From: Magnolia sinica
Lineage: Eukaryota; Streptophyta; Magnoliopsida; Magnoliales; Magnoliaceae
Assembly: GCF_029962835.1 (NCBI RefSeq)
Contig: NC_080574.1
Span: 28,060,001 to 28,124,000, forward strand
Direction of reading: 5' to 3'
Length of the DNA stretch: 64,000 nt
A model generated the notes under the pieces. That model was not told the DNA's origin, did no database searches, and saw nothing but the letters and a program-made list of their open reading frames with translations. How positions within the stretch are numbered: the first letter of the stretch is position 1; each line of letters starts with the position of its first letter. Shown here one piece after another: positions 11,481 through 22,960 of this stretch. Both the position numbers and the translations under genes were made by a program.

Positions 11481-13083
11481 CTCATATATATCAAGTGGGC
11501 CTGATGGGGCAGCCCAAGGTCTAACAAAACAGATGGATAGCATGGTTGAAACACATTCATCATGGTGCACCCCACAACACACACACACACACACACAAGT
11601 GGGCCTTATCCCAACGAAATGGATGGACAGCGTGGTAGACTCAAGCATCAAGGTGGGCCACTGCACAGACGGCGCATACCCAACACTGCATCATGGTGGG
11701 GCAGTACACAACACTATCCAAACATTGCCCAAGTAAAACAGCACTATCCAAACATTACCCAAGTAAATCAGCACCATTCAGCTATTGTCCAGCACCGTCC
11801 AGCACCATCTGGACAGTGTGGATGAAACAAATACATCATGGCGGTGTCCACTGTCCCATGGACGGAGCGGATATACAGCACACCATCAAGGTGGGTCCCA
11901 TCGTCCCGTGGACGGTATAAATGAAACACATACATGGCGCGGACCCACAAAACTACACAGCAGGTGGGCTCCACCTTTTGGATGGTATAGACGAAACACA
12001 TACAGTGGTGGGACCCACAGAGCTGCTAATGTTAGACAGCTGGTGGACCCACAGAACTGCTTCCGTCCTAACAGATGGACGGTTTAGATGTAGCGCGCAT
12101 CACGCTGGCCCACATAGCTGGCTGACGTGCACAGCAGCTACATAGCTGGTGTAATCGTACACCAGCCAGCCCATGTCACAGAGGTAGGTCCCATGTGGGG
12201 CCCACCAAATATATATATAAACCATATTATATAATATTATATTTATTATAAGCATCAACGTCCAGCCCTGGACGTTAACTGATGGACGGCTTGGATGATG
12301 CACATCATCAAGGTGGCGCACGGAACTGCTGATGCCAAAATCACAGCAGCTTTGCAACTGCTGGGACCCACCGTCCTCATCAATGGACGGTGTGGAAAAA
12401 TTCATACATCATGGTGACATCCTCCCATGCAGCAGCGAACGGTGTGGATCTCACACATATACCATGTGGGCCACGGCTGGACGGAGTAAAAATAAAATAA
12501 AATAAAATAAATAAATAAATACATCATGGTAGATCTCCACCGTCCAAACAGTGGACGGTGTGATATAACACACAGCTCAAGATGGCTGCCACCGTTCAAC
12601 ACCTTTGGACGGTGCAGATCAGACATGTATATCAAGGCGGGGCCATGTTGGACGGCCTGAATGAAACAGAAATGCCAAGTGGGTCCACACGTGTGGACGG
12701 TGGATACAACACCTATACCAGGTGGTCCCTTGTGTGGACCGTGAGCTCCACCTGAGATTTGGATTGTTACATCTCCCAGCCCCTGGCTTAGGAGCCTGGA
12801 TGGACGGTGTGGATCCACTCGTTCATCAGCGGGTCCACGTCCCATGTACGAATGGTGTGGGTATAACCCATACAACATGCGGGTCCCACACGAATGGTTA
12901 AAACAAATGCATCAGGTGGGTGTGGCCCGCCAGCTTCACAATAAGATGATATTTATGGTTTCTCTTCATCTGGGCGCTGGCCTGTCCATCTGGACGGTCC
13001 AATGAGGCGGGCCCCATATGGATGGCATGGACATAATACCTAGTGCATGGTGGGGCGCATGAGGGTGGGCCACACACATCAAC

Positions 13084-13085
<2 letters not shown>

Positions 13086-13124
<39 letters not shown>
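13086..13124. repeat. (GA)n microsatellite
   Basis: A nearly pure GA tract of about 39 bp lies inside the 5.8-kb insertion. Reading frames across it (ERERERE or SLSLSL) are artefacts. Confidence 0.95.
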
Positions 13125-13129
<5 letters not shown>

Positions 13130-13972
13130 TCGGAGTAGCGGAGGGACCCCGCCACTATGGGCCCCTCAATATAATGCATACATCAAGATGGGTCCCACCA
13201 CAAGTGGGCCCTCAAATCATCAAAATCACACAAATCAAACCTTAAAAGAGCACCCACCTTTGATCTTCTTGGACCTCTTCTTTCATCAACGCATCCTAGA
13301 GTTTCGAGGGATGCGTTTCAACGGTGGAGATGATCATTGGATGGTTGAGATGGGAGGTGGGAAGGTGGGCCACACTAGCTTCTCCTCTTAGAAGCCATGG
13401 ACGTGGGTTGCTTGGAGAGAGGAGCTTGAAAAAATGAGAGAGAGATGAGAGAGAGAGGTGTAAGAAAAGTGATGGGAGAGAGGATGGTGAGGTGATGGGA
13501 AAGTTGACTTTTGGGATTGCCTTTTGTACTTGGGAATGGGAAGAGTAATGGGTGTACTTTTGACAAATGAGGTGATTGATGTGATGGATTCTCTCGGGAT
13601 TTGCAACGTGCGGCGTTTTCATCAAACTGAACGCGGGCCCACATCTCCTGGCTAGGGTACCGCATCGGCGTGCAAGATGCGGCATCAGAACCGCGGCGAC
13701 GACGCGGTCGCTATGATACAAATTTCGGTTCGAGCCGACTTCGGTATGCGGGACCTGGCTTAGGATTGCGCGCAATCATCGAATACGGTGCGAAGGTTGC
13801 CGAAATTTGACCGGTAGGATTCGCGGAAGCATACGGAACGGTACGGACTAGGACACGGGTCTTACATAACTGAAATAGGCTGGTTCTTCTCTAGCTTACC
13901 AATGTCATTTATACACTGATCTTCAAAGAAAACTACATCTTTGCTCCTGACGAGCTTCTTCTCGGTCGGATT

Positions 13973-14871
13973 TCATAATCTGTAACCGAACTTTTCATCA
14001 CCGTAATCCAAGAACACACACTGCCTGATCTTCATATCAATTTTGGATCTTTCGTCCTTTGGTACGTGAATGGATGCCCTGCATCCAAACACCCTGAGAT
14101 GACTATATGATGGATCCTGTCCAGTCCACACCTTCTCAGGTACTTCTCTATTCAACAGGGCTGATGGAGACCTGTTTATCAAATACACTGTCGTGTACAT
14201 TACTTCTCCCCAGAACGTCTTGGAGAACTTCGCATGGGATAATATGCATTTGATTCTCTCAATAATAGTGCGATTCATTCGCTTAGCCACACCATTATGC
14301 TGGGGGGTCTTGAGAACCATCTGTTCATGCCGTATACCTAGTGACTTACAATACTCATGGAAGTCACCAATGCATTCACCGCCATTGTCAATGCGGATGC
14401 ACTTCAATGATCTACTTGTCTCTCTCTCGACCATAGCATGAAACAACTTAAACACACCAAAGACCTCGTTCTTAGATTTCAAAGCATAAACCAAAACCCT
14501 CGTAGATGCATCATCTATAAAAGTGACAAAATACAATGCTCCACCCATGGTTTTGTCCTCATAGGACCACAAACATCAGAATAAACCAAATCTAATGCTT
14601 GCACTTTATTAACATTAGAAGTAGATTTAACAAATGAAACTTTATACTGTTTCCCTAATAAACAATCAATACAGGTTTTGAGAGACATACCTATCACGTC
14701 TGGAAGGAGCCGCTTCTTTGCTAGTACTTGAAACCATTTTTTACTCATGTGGCCTAGACGCCTATGCCACCTGTCAATAGCTGAATCTTCCGCTACGTTC
14801 AACCCACCCTTGCACATACTGACACTTGCCTTGTAAAGGGTGCAACACTTCTTTCCTCTGGCTGCGATCAA
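13973..14871 (-). pseudogene. copia-2 integrase (GAG-pre-integrase and DDE core)
   Basis: The segment 14871-14515 has the zinc site RWHRRLGHMSKKWF and CIDCLLGKQYKVSF, then DLVYSDVCGPM with the first catalytic D. The segment 14572-13973 has TFIDDASTRVLVYALKSK, then IRIDNGGECIGDF (second D), HNGVAKRMNRTI (E) and LRVFGCRASIHVPKDERSK. All three DDE residues can be seen. The halves overlap in different frames near 14515-14572, so there is a frameshift there. The expected C-terminal text (SKDVVFFEDQ) continues to the edge of the nested unit at 13866. Confidence 0.88.
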
Positions 14872-14999
14872 TGAACTCTTGATGAGCTTCCTGCGCCTAC
14901 CAACAAATCAGCTTTCATAACCATCATCATCCAACCTTCCCGTCGATATCAAGTTAAGGCGAAAGTCTGGGATATGCCTCACATCCCTGAGAACCAATG

Positions 15000-17260
15000 T
15001 GCAACCCACATCGGTCTTCACACAAGTATCACTAAGCCCCACGATCTTCGATGCATCAGAATTTCCCATCTTCACGGTCCCAAAGTCACCTGACTTGTAG
15101 CTTGTGAAGTGTTGAGGGTCAAATATTATATATCAGACCCTGTTATAGCCTGGATTTTCAAACATGATACTGTTTAATGGCCTGATTTAAATCGTGTTTG
15201 TGTTGTAGGGCGTATTTATGAGCCTGGACTGGGAAAAGGTACTAAAAGCATGGATTTAATGGTCTGAAGTCACCAAGGCAAGCGACGGACTCCAGGGGAC
15301 CAAGATCGACCAAATTACACGCCAGGGATCCGCAAAAATCGAGAAACTAAAGCTCAAGAGGCTTGAAAGTCAGCCAGAATGCAAGATCACTGGGTTTCCA
15401 TCATCTGTTCGGCTCAAAACTTTATACATGGCTAGAGGACCAAAAACTAACCGTACACGTCAAATTTCAGCCATTGGATCCCTCTGGAAGTGGCCCAACG
15501 GACAGATCAGCCTATAAGTCAGTGATTTGGGGCCCGCCTGGTATCTGAAAATGCTTCAATTTTGTTCTCAACGCCTTAAATGGAGTGACAGAGCAAATGG
15601 ACGGAGCAGATGTCTCACGAACATCACAGTGGACCCTACATGAACAGTGCGTGTACATGGTGTACACGCACCGGCCATGCACCGGACGGTCAGCCCGGTC
15701 AAAGACGGGCTGACCCGTCTTCTTCTTCCGCAGCAACAGCGGACGAACGCTATCCGTCCGTTTTTCATCAGTGGGCCCCACTCGCCCTCCAGATGATATA
15801 TCTGGACCATTCATCAGACTCCCAGGGCCAATGTTACCATGGCCTAGGCGGATAAATTGCAAGATTCATCAGAGATCGATTTTCGATCGTTCAAACGGAA
15901 GACGGACGGCCGGTTTAAAATTCAATGGGCCACGCTCAACCCAATCCAAAATCGACCATCTCAAAACAGTTTTTCGAGCTGAGACCAGTGGACGGACTGG
16001 ATTTCACCGCTGATGCAGATCATGGGCCCACCGATCTTCCCAGCAAAGGATCGTGCGCAGGCTCTGCGTCCACAAAAATCGGCCGCAGTGGGCCACTGAG
16101 CGATCAAGGGGATGACCAGATAGATGATCTGATCCGTCCAGAGGATGCCAAGGGGGGTCCTGATCCCGTTCATGAAGTCAAAACAGAAATCTGGGCCGTC
16201 ATCCTCCACAATTTCGAGCCGACGCAAGTAGGTTTCCAAGATTTGCTGCACCAAAACAGGGACGTGCGTTCCTGGCTACGTAAAAGCCACACAATATCAC
16301 TGACCGCCCTGGGCACTGCCCCTGGCACCTATAAAGAGAGAAGAAAGGAGGAAGAAAGGGAGGAAAAAGCTAGGACGTGAAGCTTGGCTTTGGCTGAACA
16401 TCAGGGAGAGAGAAAGAGAAACAGAGAAGTGTCTTTCTTTTAGAAGTTTTTATGTTTTTATTTTGTTATTAATTTTAAGAGAATAGCCTAATCATGCCCT
16501 TTCTAGGCTAATCCTCTTAGCTAGGGCTAAGAGGTGAAGCCTGTAGCGAGATGGGAGATTCTATTCTATGCTTTTAATGTAAATTCATGAACTGAATTTA
16601 TTTTTTTGGTTGATTATGGAAGGAATGTTTTTAGTCTTTAATGGTCTGTTATGACTGAAATTACAATGGGTCTGCAATGGCTTTGAATATTTCCTTTCCC
16701 CTTTTTATGTTTATGACGTCAGGAAGCCCTGTTGTTCACCATCGTCTCCTGGGCGTGGTAGGATGATGGTATCCTTCCTAACTTTCATGCACTGTTGATT
16801 GGTTGGTAAATTAGTTTAATCCCGTTGTTTGCTTTGTCTCCTAGGCATGGTTAGATGATGGATACCTTTCACCTCTTGACAACTATATCAAATAAGTTCA
16901 GTTTAATTTCCATGATTCTTGATGCAGGCATAAGATCTCCCTGATCTCTACAAGTGGATCCTCTGAATCCCTAGTTTCCTTCCTTTAAATTTCTTAAGTT
17001 ATTAGATAATTATTCCACAATTACTCCTTAAATTTAATTTGGTTTAGATCACATCTTAGTCTAGTTCTAGTTCTAAATGGTTTCAGATAACGTACAGATA
17101 TCAGTCCCTTGGGATTCGACCTCGGTCTTACCGAGTTTATTACTACATCACAACCCTATACTTGGGGAGTGAACATGAAGAAGTCCCTGCGTAGAGTCGC
17201 ATGAAACGAGTCTCCTAAGTCTATTACCTAGTCGGTGTCCTGACTCGTAGCCGTGAGACA
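15000..17260 (-). pseudogene. copia-2 protease region, split by a solo LTR
   Basis: The two halves lie at 17181-17260 and about 15000-15109, on the minus strand. The upstream half gives a short protease reading up to a phenylalanine pair. The downstream half continues with a serine-tyrosine-lysine run and SGDFGTV. This matches the copia pattern in which D-S-G is followed by FHAT and then GDFG. The solo LTR at 15110-17175 separates them. The upstream catalytic stretch also looks degraded, with the D-S-G context poorly kept. Confidence 0.7.
15110..17175 (+). mobile_element. 2.07-kb solo LTR (Ty3/gypsy-like) inside the copia-2 protease region
   Basis: The unit starts TGTTGAGGGTC and ends GGGGAGTGAACA. 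The 5-bp target duplication TGAAG is exact at 15105-15109 and 17176-17180. The last 100 bp (GGGATTCGACCTCGG, GAGTTTATTACTACATC, CTTGGGGAGTG) resemble the 3' ends of Athila/Tat-type gypsy LTRs, from memory. No coding domain or second LTR is seen, so a solo LTR left by LTR-LTR recombination is likeliest. A TATA-like CCTATAAAGAG-type sequence lies near 16328 (CACCTATAAAGAGAG). Joining the flanks with one TGAAG restores the copia protease reading. Confidence 0.85.
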
Positions 17261-17379
17261 AACATCATGATCTGCAGAAAGAATAACTACAACGTCACCA
17301 TCTGAAGAGACCACAATGGAATCTGATTCATCTTCCTTCTCCTTTCCTTTTCCTTTCTTGTCGTTCTTATTCTTACGAT

Positions 17380-18085
17380 ATTCATGCTTATAGTGGCCCT
17401 TATTGTTAAAATTTCAACATTCAACATCCTTCCTTTTATTCGACTTGCCTCTTGATTTATCTCCAGCCTTTTCGCCCTTTCTATTCTTTCATCTTCTCCG
17501 TTCTTGTGTCACAAGGGCCTCTTCCTGAGTAGACCCTTAAGACTTCATCTTTGTCTCCTCATTGAAGAGACAGCTAGTTACTTGTTCCATGAATACCTTT
17601 CCGTCTGGCGCGAAGTTACTTAGAGACACTACCAATGTCTCTCAACTATCAGACAATGAGCTAAGCAATAATAGAGCCTGTAATTCATCGTCCAGGACCA
17701 TCTTCATAGCAGAGAGCTGGTTCAATATATTGTTGACCTCATTCATGTGCTTAACCACAGAACCGCCATCTTTGAACTTGAAATTCACAAGTCGTCGTAT
17801 CAGGAAAATCTTATTGTCGGCTGTCTTCCTCTCATACAGTCCATGCAGTTTCAGCCATAGGCTAGTGGCTGAGGTCTCCATAAACACATGGTGGAATACG
17901 GAATCGTCTAACCATTGTCTAATAAACTCCACCGCCTTCTGGTCCAATTTCTTCCAATCATCATCTGTCATATCCTTTGACTTTGTTGATATGCCTTGAA
18001 TTAGAGAATACAAGTCCTTGCAATAAAGCAAGTTCTCTATCTTAGCCTTCCATATGGTACAGTTAAAACCATTGAGACTAATCAT
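17380..18085 (-). pseudogene. copia-2 Gag
   Basis: The main frame (18085-17642, 147 residues) starts MISLNGFNCTIWKAKIENLL, the normal Gag N-terminus (target-like FNG...W). It has LWLKLHGLYERKTADNKIFLIRRL and LLLLSSLSDS, both UBN2 Gag landmarks. Downstream, near 17380-17450, a degenerate zinc knuckle can be read (NKGHYKHE) with at least one cysteine lost and stops between. The Gag therefore looks inactive. It follows the primer site directly, as expected. Confidence 0.84.
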
Positions 18086-18140
18086 CCTTTATGAGCCACC
18101 TTCCATAATTCAGAACCGATCACACTCTATTCAATGAACT

Positions 18141-18154
18141 TAACTCTGATACCA
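18141..18154 (-). other. copia-2 primer binding site (initiator tRNA-Met)
   Basis: The minus strand reads TGGTATCAGAGTTA three bases after the 5' LTR. This is the standard copia primer site matching the 3' end of initiator tRNA-Met. Confidence 0.88.
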
Positions 18155-18157
18155 CTT

Positions 18158-18878
18158 TGTTAGGGGTCGTTGCACAAAACCTTAGGATCTAGCCTCCCAA
18201 AAATACCAGAATTATGGGATAATAAAGCAATGAAATAAATCAAAGCACAAACCACACGATACAAGAGATTTTTATGTGGAAAACCCTCAAAGAGGTAAAA
18301 ACCACGAGACCTCGTCCAGATCAACAATCCACTATGAAGTAGAACGTTACAACCTTCTTCACTCACGCATAAGTGGATAAACAATAAGAGAAACAATGAA
18401 AACGGATAAACAATAAGAGAATAAAGAAAAACGGAGATATCTCACCGATTATGAGGACGTAGAAGCGCTGAGATATTGAGTGCATAATAGATCACATATA
18501 TGAGCATAACCTCTCTTCCACAAGCTTCCTCTCTCTCTTTCTCTCTTTCTTCACACCTTTGATAGCCCTAAACCCTTTAGCAAACCCTTGTAAAGCTTTA
18601 GAAAACCCTCTTGTAATGCCTAGAAAAGCCCTAGGAACCCCTATTTATAGTTTAGGCAACTCCCTTCCGCACCATGGCGAAAATCACCTCAAATTTACGC
18701 AATCCGCACAAAATCCAGACATGAATCTGTGAAGCCTCGACTGGTCGAGCAGCGTAGAAAAATACAAACCAAACTCGCTAGAGTTCGAGTCGAGCCAGTC
18801 CTTGACTAGTCGACCAGCAACCTCGACCGGTCGAGTGAAGCTGTCGACAGGCCGAGTGACGAGGAGAAAACCCCATCA
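18158..18878 (-). repeat. copia-2 right LTR (5' LTR)
   Basis: This 721-bp LTR pairs with 5569-6267. A minus-strand TATA box lies at about 18641-18650. Four palindromic motifs of the CTCGACYGGTCGAG kind follow at about 18736-18856, in U3. A short AAACGGATAAACAATAAGAG repeat near 18370-18430 adds to its length. Confidence 0.88.
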
Positions 18879-19489
18879 TGTTGCATATTTGGTGGAGCCC
18901 ATTGGATGTGTCCAAGATCTTACATAAATATTTGGAGGTTTGCTCCAATACATATGGGTGTGCTTCATTAGGATACCTTAGCACTTTAGCCTTTAAATTC
19001 GAGTCATATTCCAACGATCCAAACTGTTTATACCTTGAGCGTCACCTTGGATGGGTACCCAAAAAATAGAAACTAGTATATTGGGACATTCAACCCTTCA
19101 GTCATTTGACCATTTTCATTTGAATGAACATGGTTTTCATGAACTTTAAAAAATTATAGGATTGAAATAATTCAATATACAATTTCTTTAAATATACATC
19201 ACTTGCCAGGTGAATGTCATCGTAGAAACAATTTGGGTCATCGAAGAGAACTCTACTGAATGGTTGAGGCATATGCATCATATTGTAATAGGTTACTATG
19301 TATTGTAACAAACCTCATATCAGGTGAACAAGCCAGATAAGCAATGCTAATATTAGTTGTTAATGACCACTACTGAAATTGCAAAATCAGCTCATATTAG
19401 ACGCGGAAGCTAAAAGTAGCACCGTTACATTTAGCTGAAGAAGCGAATATTAACCCATGACAGCTAATTTAACCTGAAATCTAGCTAAC
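18879..19489. other. host sequence between copia-2 and the tandem array
   Basis: No gene is recognised in this 0.6-kb stretch. It is AT-rich with short reading frames only. Confidence 0.55.
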
Positions 19490-21215
19490 TTGTCATCAAG
19501 TGCATGCGAGATCCAGGTCATTCATCCAATCCATTATCAAACTGCTACAGTTCTACGGTAGCCAATGAAGAAATTAGGTTTAGTCATGTTGAACCATAAT
19601 AAGATTGCACCAATTAAAAAAGAAAAATTGCATTTATAATCACTTTTCAAAAAAAAAAAAGAATCTGCATCATTTCTCTTAATTGTGCTTAATTTTAAAA
19701 TGTCTTATGGATAACTCTGATTGGTACTCTACATTGTTATGGTTCAACATGTTATACTATATTGTTTCGTTGAGTTGTTTATCTTATTGTCAAGTATGCA
19801 TTGTAACCTAGCGATATGTACTTCAATTATTAGATGGTCCACACATTACTCAATAAACATGAATGGTTAAAAATTGTTTACCAATTGTCCACATACCCAA
19901 TTGATGAACATCACATCTTCAAGAGTGCAACATGGAGAATATGTATAGTACCACTTGATAAAGGACCTAGATCCTATTAGCGCATACTCTAATACACCCA
20001 CCAGGTAGGAACCCATTAGTCATATATAGGACTCTCCTTTCTAAGATCTTACCCCCAAATAAATATAAGTCTTAATGATGAGATCTTTACACATACCACA
20101 TTAATTATAGGATTCAAGAGATGCATTGATATTCATATTATATTGAATTTTCATAAAATGATTTTTGAATGTTAACACAACATAAGAAATAAATTGATAC
20201 AAAAAAAAAAGAACAAATATACAAAAGACAATAAATTTGCATTGTTAAGCACTCTTGCCTAGTTCAGGGATAAGGTCTTTGTTGAAATCACTATTTTCTG
20301 AACAATGAATTACTGTAGTAAAACCTTCTAACACCCAAAATCTAGAAAAATAAATTCCTTGCATAATCTAAATTCAATTCCCATGGAAAATATATATGCC
20401 CACACATAGTACCTAAAATACCTTATTCGATCAGGCCAAGTTTTCATATCAAGTTTGACTTTGAGTCTCCTATAATTTAGACCGGATCAGTGCCCCTAAA
20501 TCCCCATCTCATATCCCAAGTAACGAGGGTGTTTTATCTATAACTTCCACAAGTTACTACAAATAAGTTTGTGGCAAACAAGTGGATGTGGTAAAAAGAA
20601 GTCCTAAAACTATAATTGATCAAGTAAAAAGGTAATTAGAGAATCAATTTTTGCAATTTAAGCTCAAAACAATTAATTATAATAATTTCTACTCTTTATT
20701 TTTTCTATAAAAGTGTATTTTTTAATTACTTAACACTTAGCACGAGAAAACTAGGCAAGTCTTTGAATAATTTTACATATAATTCAAGAAACTTGAAATG
20801 ACTTCCTAAGATCTAATCATTCACTTAAAACTGAATATTCTAAGCAAAATGCAATTGACATTGACCTAGTTACGAATACACCCATCCTTTCTACTCTTGG
20901 TTATATGATACTTAGTCTACTTCAAGTTATATAATAGAAGTATAAATGATAAGCATATTTCACAATTACCAAGTGTAAATATTGGCAACATACTTAAGTC
21001 TTTGAGACTCTCTTAAAGTAAAAGGAATCCTACCAACTATTTGAATTATTTTGACATCATTGAAGAAGCTTATTAAAAATTCATTTATGAATATTTTGTT
21101 ATCTACTTGTGAAAAGTTTTTTTTATTAATGGTTCCATCCTCTGGTAAACGAGTTAAAAACAAGAAATGATTTTCTACATGTTTGTTATTCATATAGTTT
21201 TTCCCTCCAACTTCA
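19490..21215. repeat. array unit 1
   Basis: The first unit runs from TTGTCATCAAGTGCATGC to just before the next TTGTCATCAAGCGCATG. Its left edge follows unrelated sequence. It ends with the coding-like segment at 20966-21247. Confidence 0.85.
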
Positions 21216-21247
21216 TTGTCATCAAGCGCATGATAGACCCAGGTCAT
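20966..21247 (-). pseudogene. coding-like fragment in array unit 1 (unknown family)
   Basis: A 93-codon minus-strand frame begins MTWVYHALDDNEVGGKNYMN and includes LFLTRLPEDGTINKKNF, VDNKIFINEFLISFFND and GRIPFTLRESQRLKYVANIY. I do not recognise the family. The same reading recurs in unit 2 (22708-22938) and unit 4 (31116-31316) with few changes, and is broken in unit 3. Amino-acid similarity held across units of otherwise AT-rich sequence suggests a captured exon or gene piece, not chance. No convincing neighbouring exons are seen, so a complete gene is unlikely. Confidence 0.4.
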
Positions 21248-22960
21248 TCATCCAATCCAACATCAAACTGTTACAGTTCTATGGTGGCCAAAAAAAGCAA
21301 TTAGGTTTAGTCATGTTGAACCATAATAAGATAGCACTAATTAAAAAGGAAAATTGTATTTATAATCACTTTTCAACAAAAAATAATAATAATAAATCTG
21401 CATCATTTCTCTTAATTGTGCTTAATTTTAAAATGTCTTATGGATAACTCTGATTGGTACTCTACATTATTATGGTTCAAAATGCTATACTTTATTGTTT
21501 CCCTGAGTTGTTTATCTTATTACCAAGTATGTATTGTATTCTAGCGATATGTACTTCAATTATTAGATGGACCACACATTATTCAATAAATATGGATGGT
21601 TAAAAATTGTTTACCAATTGTCCACATACCCAATTGATGAACATCACATCTTCAAGACTACAATACGGAGAATATGTATAGTACCACTTGATAAAGGACC
21701 TAGATCCTATTAGTGCATACTATAGTCCACCCACCAGGTAGGTACCCATTAGTCATATATAGGACTCTCTTTTCTAAGATCCCACCCCCAAATAAATATA
21801 AGTCCTAATGATGAGATCTTTACACATACCACATTAATTATAGGATTCAAGAGATGCATTGGTGTTCATATTATATTGAATTTTCATAAAATGATTTTCT
21901 AATATTAACACAACATAAGAAATAAATTGATGCAAAAAGAAAAAGAAAATAACAAACATACAAAACACAATAGATTTGCATTGTTAAGTACTCTTACATA
22001 GTTCAGGGATAAGATCTTTGTCGAAATCACTATTTTCTGAACAATGAATTACTGTAGTAAAACCTTCTAACACCCAAAATCTAGAAAAATAAATTCCTTA
22101 CATAATCTAAATTCAACTCCCATGAAAAATATATATGTCCACACATAGTACCTAAAATACCTTTTTCGATCAGGACAAGTTTTCATATCAAGTTTGAGTT
22201 TGAGTCTCGTATAATTTAGACCGGATCAGAACCCCTGAATTCCCATCTCATATCCCAAGAAACGAGGGTGTTTTATCTATAACTTCCGCAGGTTACTACA
22301 AACAAGTTTGTGGCAAATAAGTGGATGTAGTAAAAAGAAGTCCTAAAACAATAATTGATCAAGCAAAAAGGTAATTAGATAATAGGGTTTTTCAATCTAA
22401 GCTCAAAACAGTTAATTATAATAATCTCTACTCTATATTTTTTCTATAAAAGTATATTTTTTAATTACTTAACACTTAGCATGAGAAAACTAGGCAAGTC
22501 TTTGAATAATTTTACATATAACTCAAGAAACTGGAAATGTCTTCCTAAGATCTAGTCATTCACTTAAAACTGAATATTTTAAGCAAAATGCAATTGACAT
22601 TGACCTAGCTACGAATACACCCATCCTTTCTACTCTTGGTTATATGATACTTAATCTACTTCAAGTTATACAATAGAAGTAGAAATGATAAGCATATTTC
22701 ACAATTACTAAGTGTAAATATTGGCTACATACTCAAGTCTTTGGGACTCTCTTAAAGTAAAAGGAATCCTATCAACTATTTGAATTATTTTGACACCATT
22801 GAAGAAGCTTATTAAAAATTCATTTACGAATATTTTGTTATCTACTTGTGGAAAGTTTTTTTTTTTTTTATTAATGGTTCCATCATCTGGTAAACAAGTT
22901 AAAAACAAGAAATGATGTTTTACATATTTGCTATTCATATAGTTTTTCCCTCCAACTTCA
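21216..22960. repeat. array unit 2
   Basis: The second unit is about 1745 bp long, aligned to unit 1 throughout. It has the coding-like segment at 22708-22938, slightly longer through an A/T-run expansion near 22857-22870. Confidence 0.85.
22708..22938 (-). pseudogene. coding-like fragment in array unit 2
   Basis: This is a 76-codon relative of the fragment at 20966-21247 (MNSKYVKHHFLFLTCLPDDG...). A longer T-run at 22857-22870 adds lysines after INKK without changing the frame. Function unknown. Confidence 0.4.

Larger units (their letters stand above)
8076..13866. mobile_element. 5.8-kb non-coding TG...CA insertion inside copia-2 (probable solo LTR of a large-LTR element)
   Basis: The unit starts TGTCACGCCCCAAACC and ends CGGGTCTTACA, like the unit at 23795-28702 (TGTAACGCCCC...GGGTGTTACA). 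It lies between the integrase end and the linker to reverse transcriptase, whose sequence resumes on both sides. No coding domain and no second LTR copy is visible inside. Content includes a local duplication near 8570-8890, a 64-bp tandem repeat, many GGGCC-centred repeats and a (GA)n tract. The flanks CACCT and TAACT are not an exact duplication, so the boundaries rest on termini and on copia continuity. A solo LTR of a Tekay/Del-like gypsy element is my guess; a non-autonomous element is the alternative. Confidence 0.6.
5569..18878 (-). mobile_element. Ty1/copia LTR retrotransposon (copia-2) with two nested insertions
   Basis: LTRs lie at 5569-6267 and 18158-18878. On the plus strand both begin TGTT(A/G)GGGG and end CCCCATCA. 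The minus-strand order is primer site, gag, protease, integrase, reverse transcriptase, RNase H. Removing the insertions at 8076-13866 and 15110-17175 leaves about 5.4 kb, normal for copia. The flanks TATTA (5564-5568) and TGTTG (18879-18883) match at 3 of 5 positions with two A/G differences, so they may be a decayed target duplication. The coding frames contain stops. Confidence 0.88.

Noticed and set aside
11562-11825. frames rich in HTHTHT over a CA repeat
   Set aside because: A short (CA)n repeat at about 11577-11597; no domain.
12402-12878. 158-codon minus-strand frame in the 5.8-kb unit
   Set aside because: It runs through degenerate GGACGGTGTGGA-type repeats; composition is that of the repeat.
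13296-13775. 159-codon minus-strand frame near the end of the 5.8-kb unit
   Set aside because: Low-complexity serine and proline text from GAGA-rich DNA; no domain.
15925-16380. 151-codon plus-strand frame in the solo LTR
   Set aside because: No domain; it lies in LTR sequence, where long chance frames occur.
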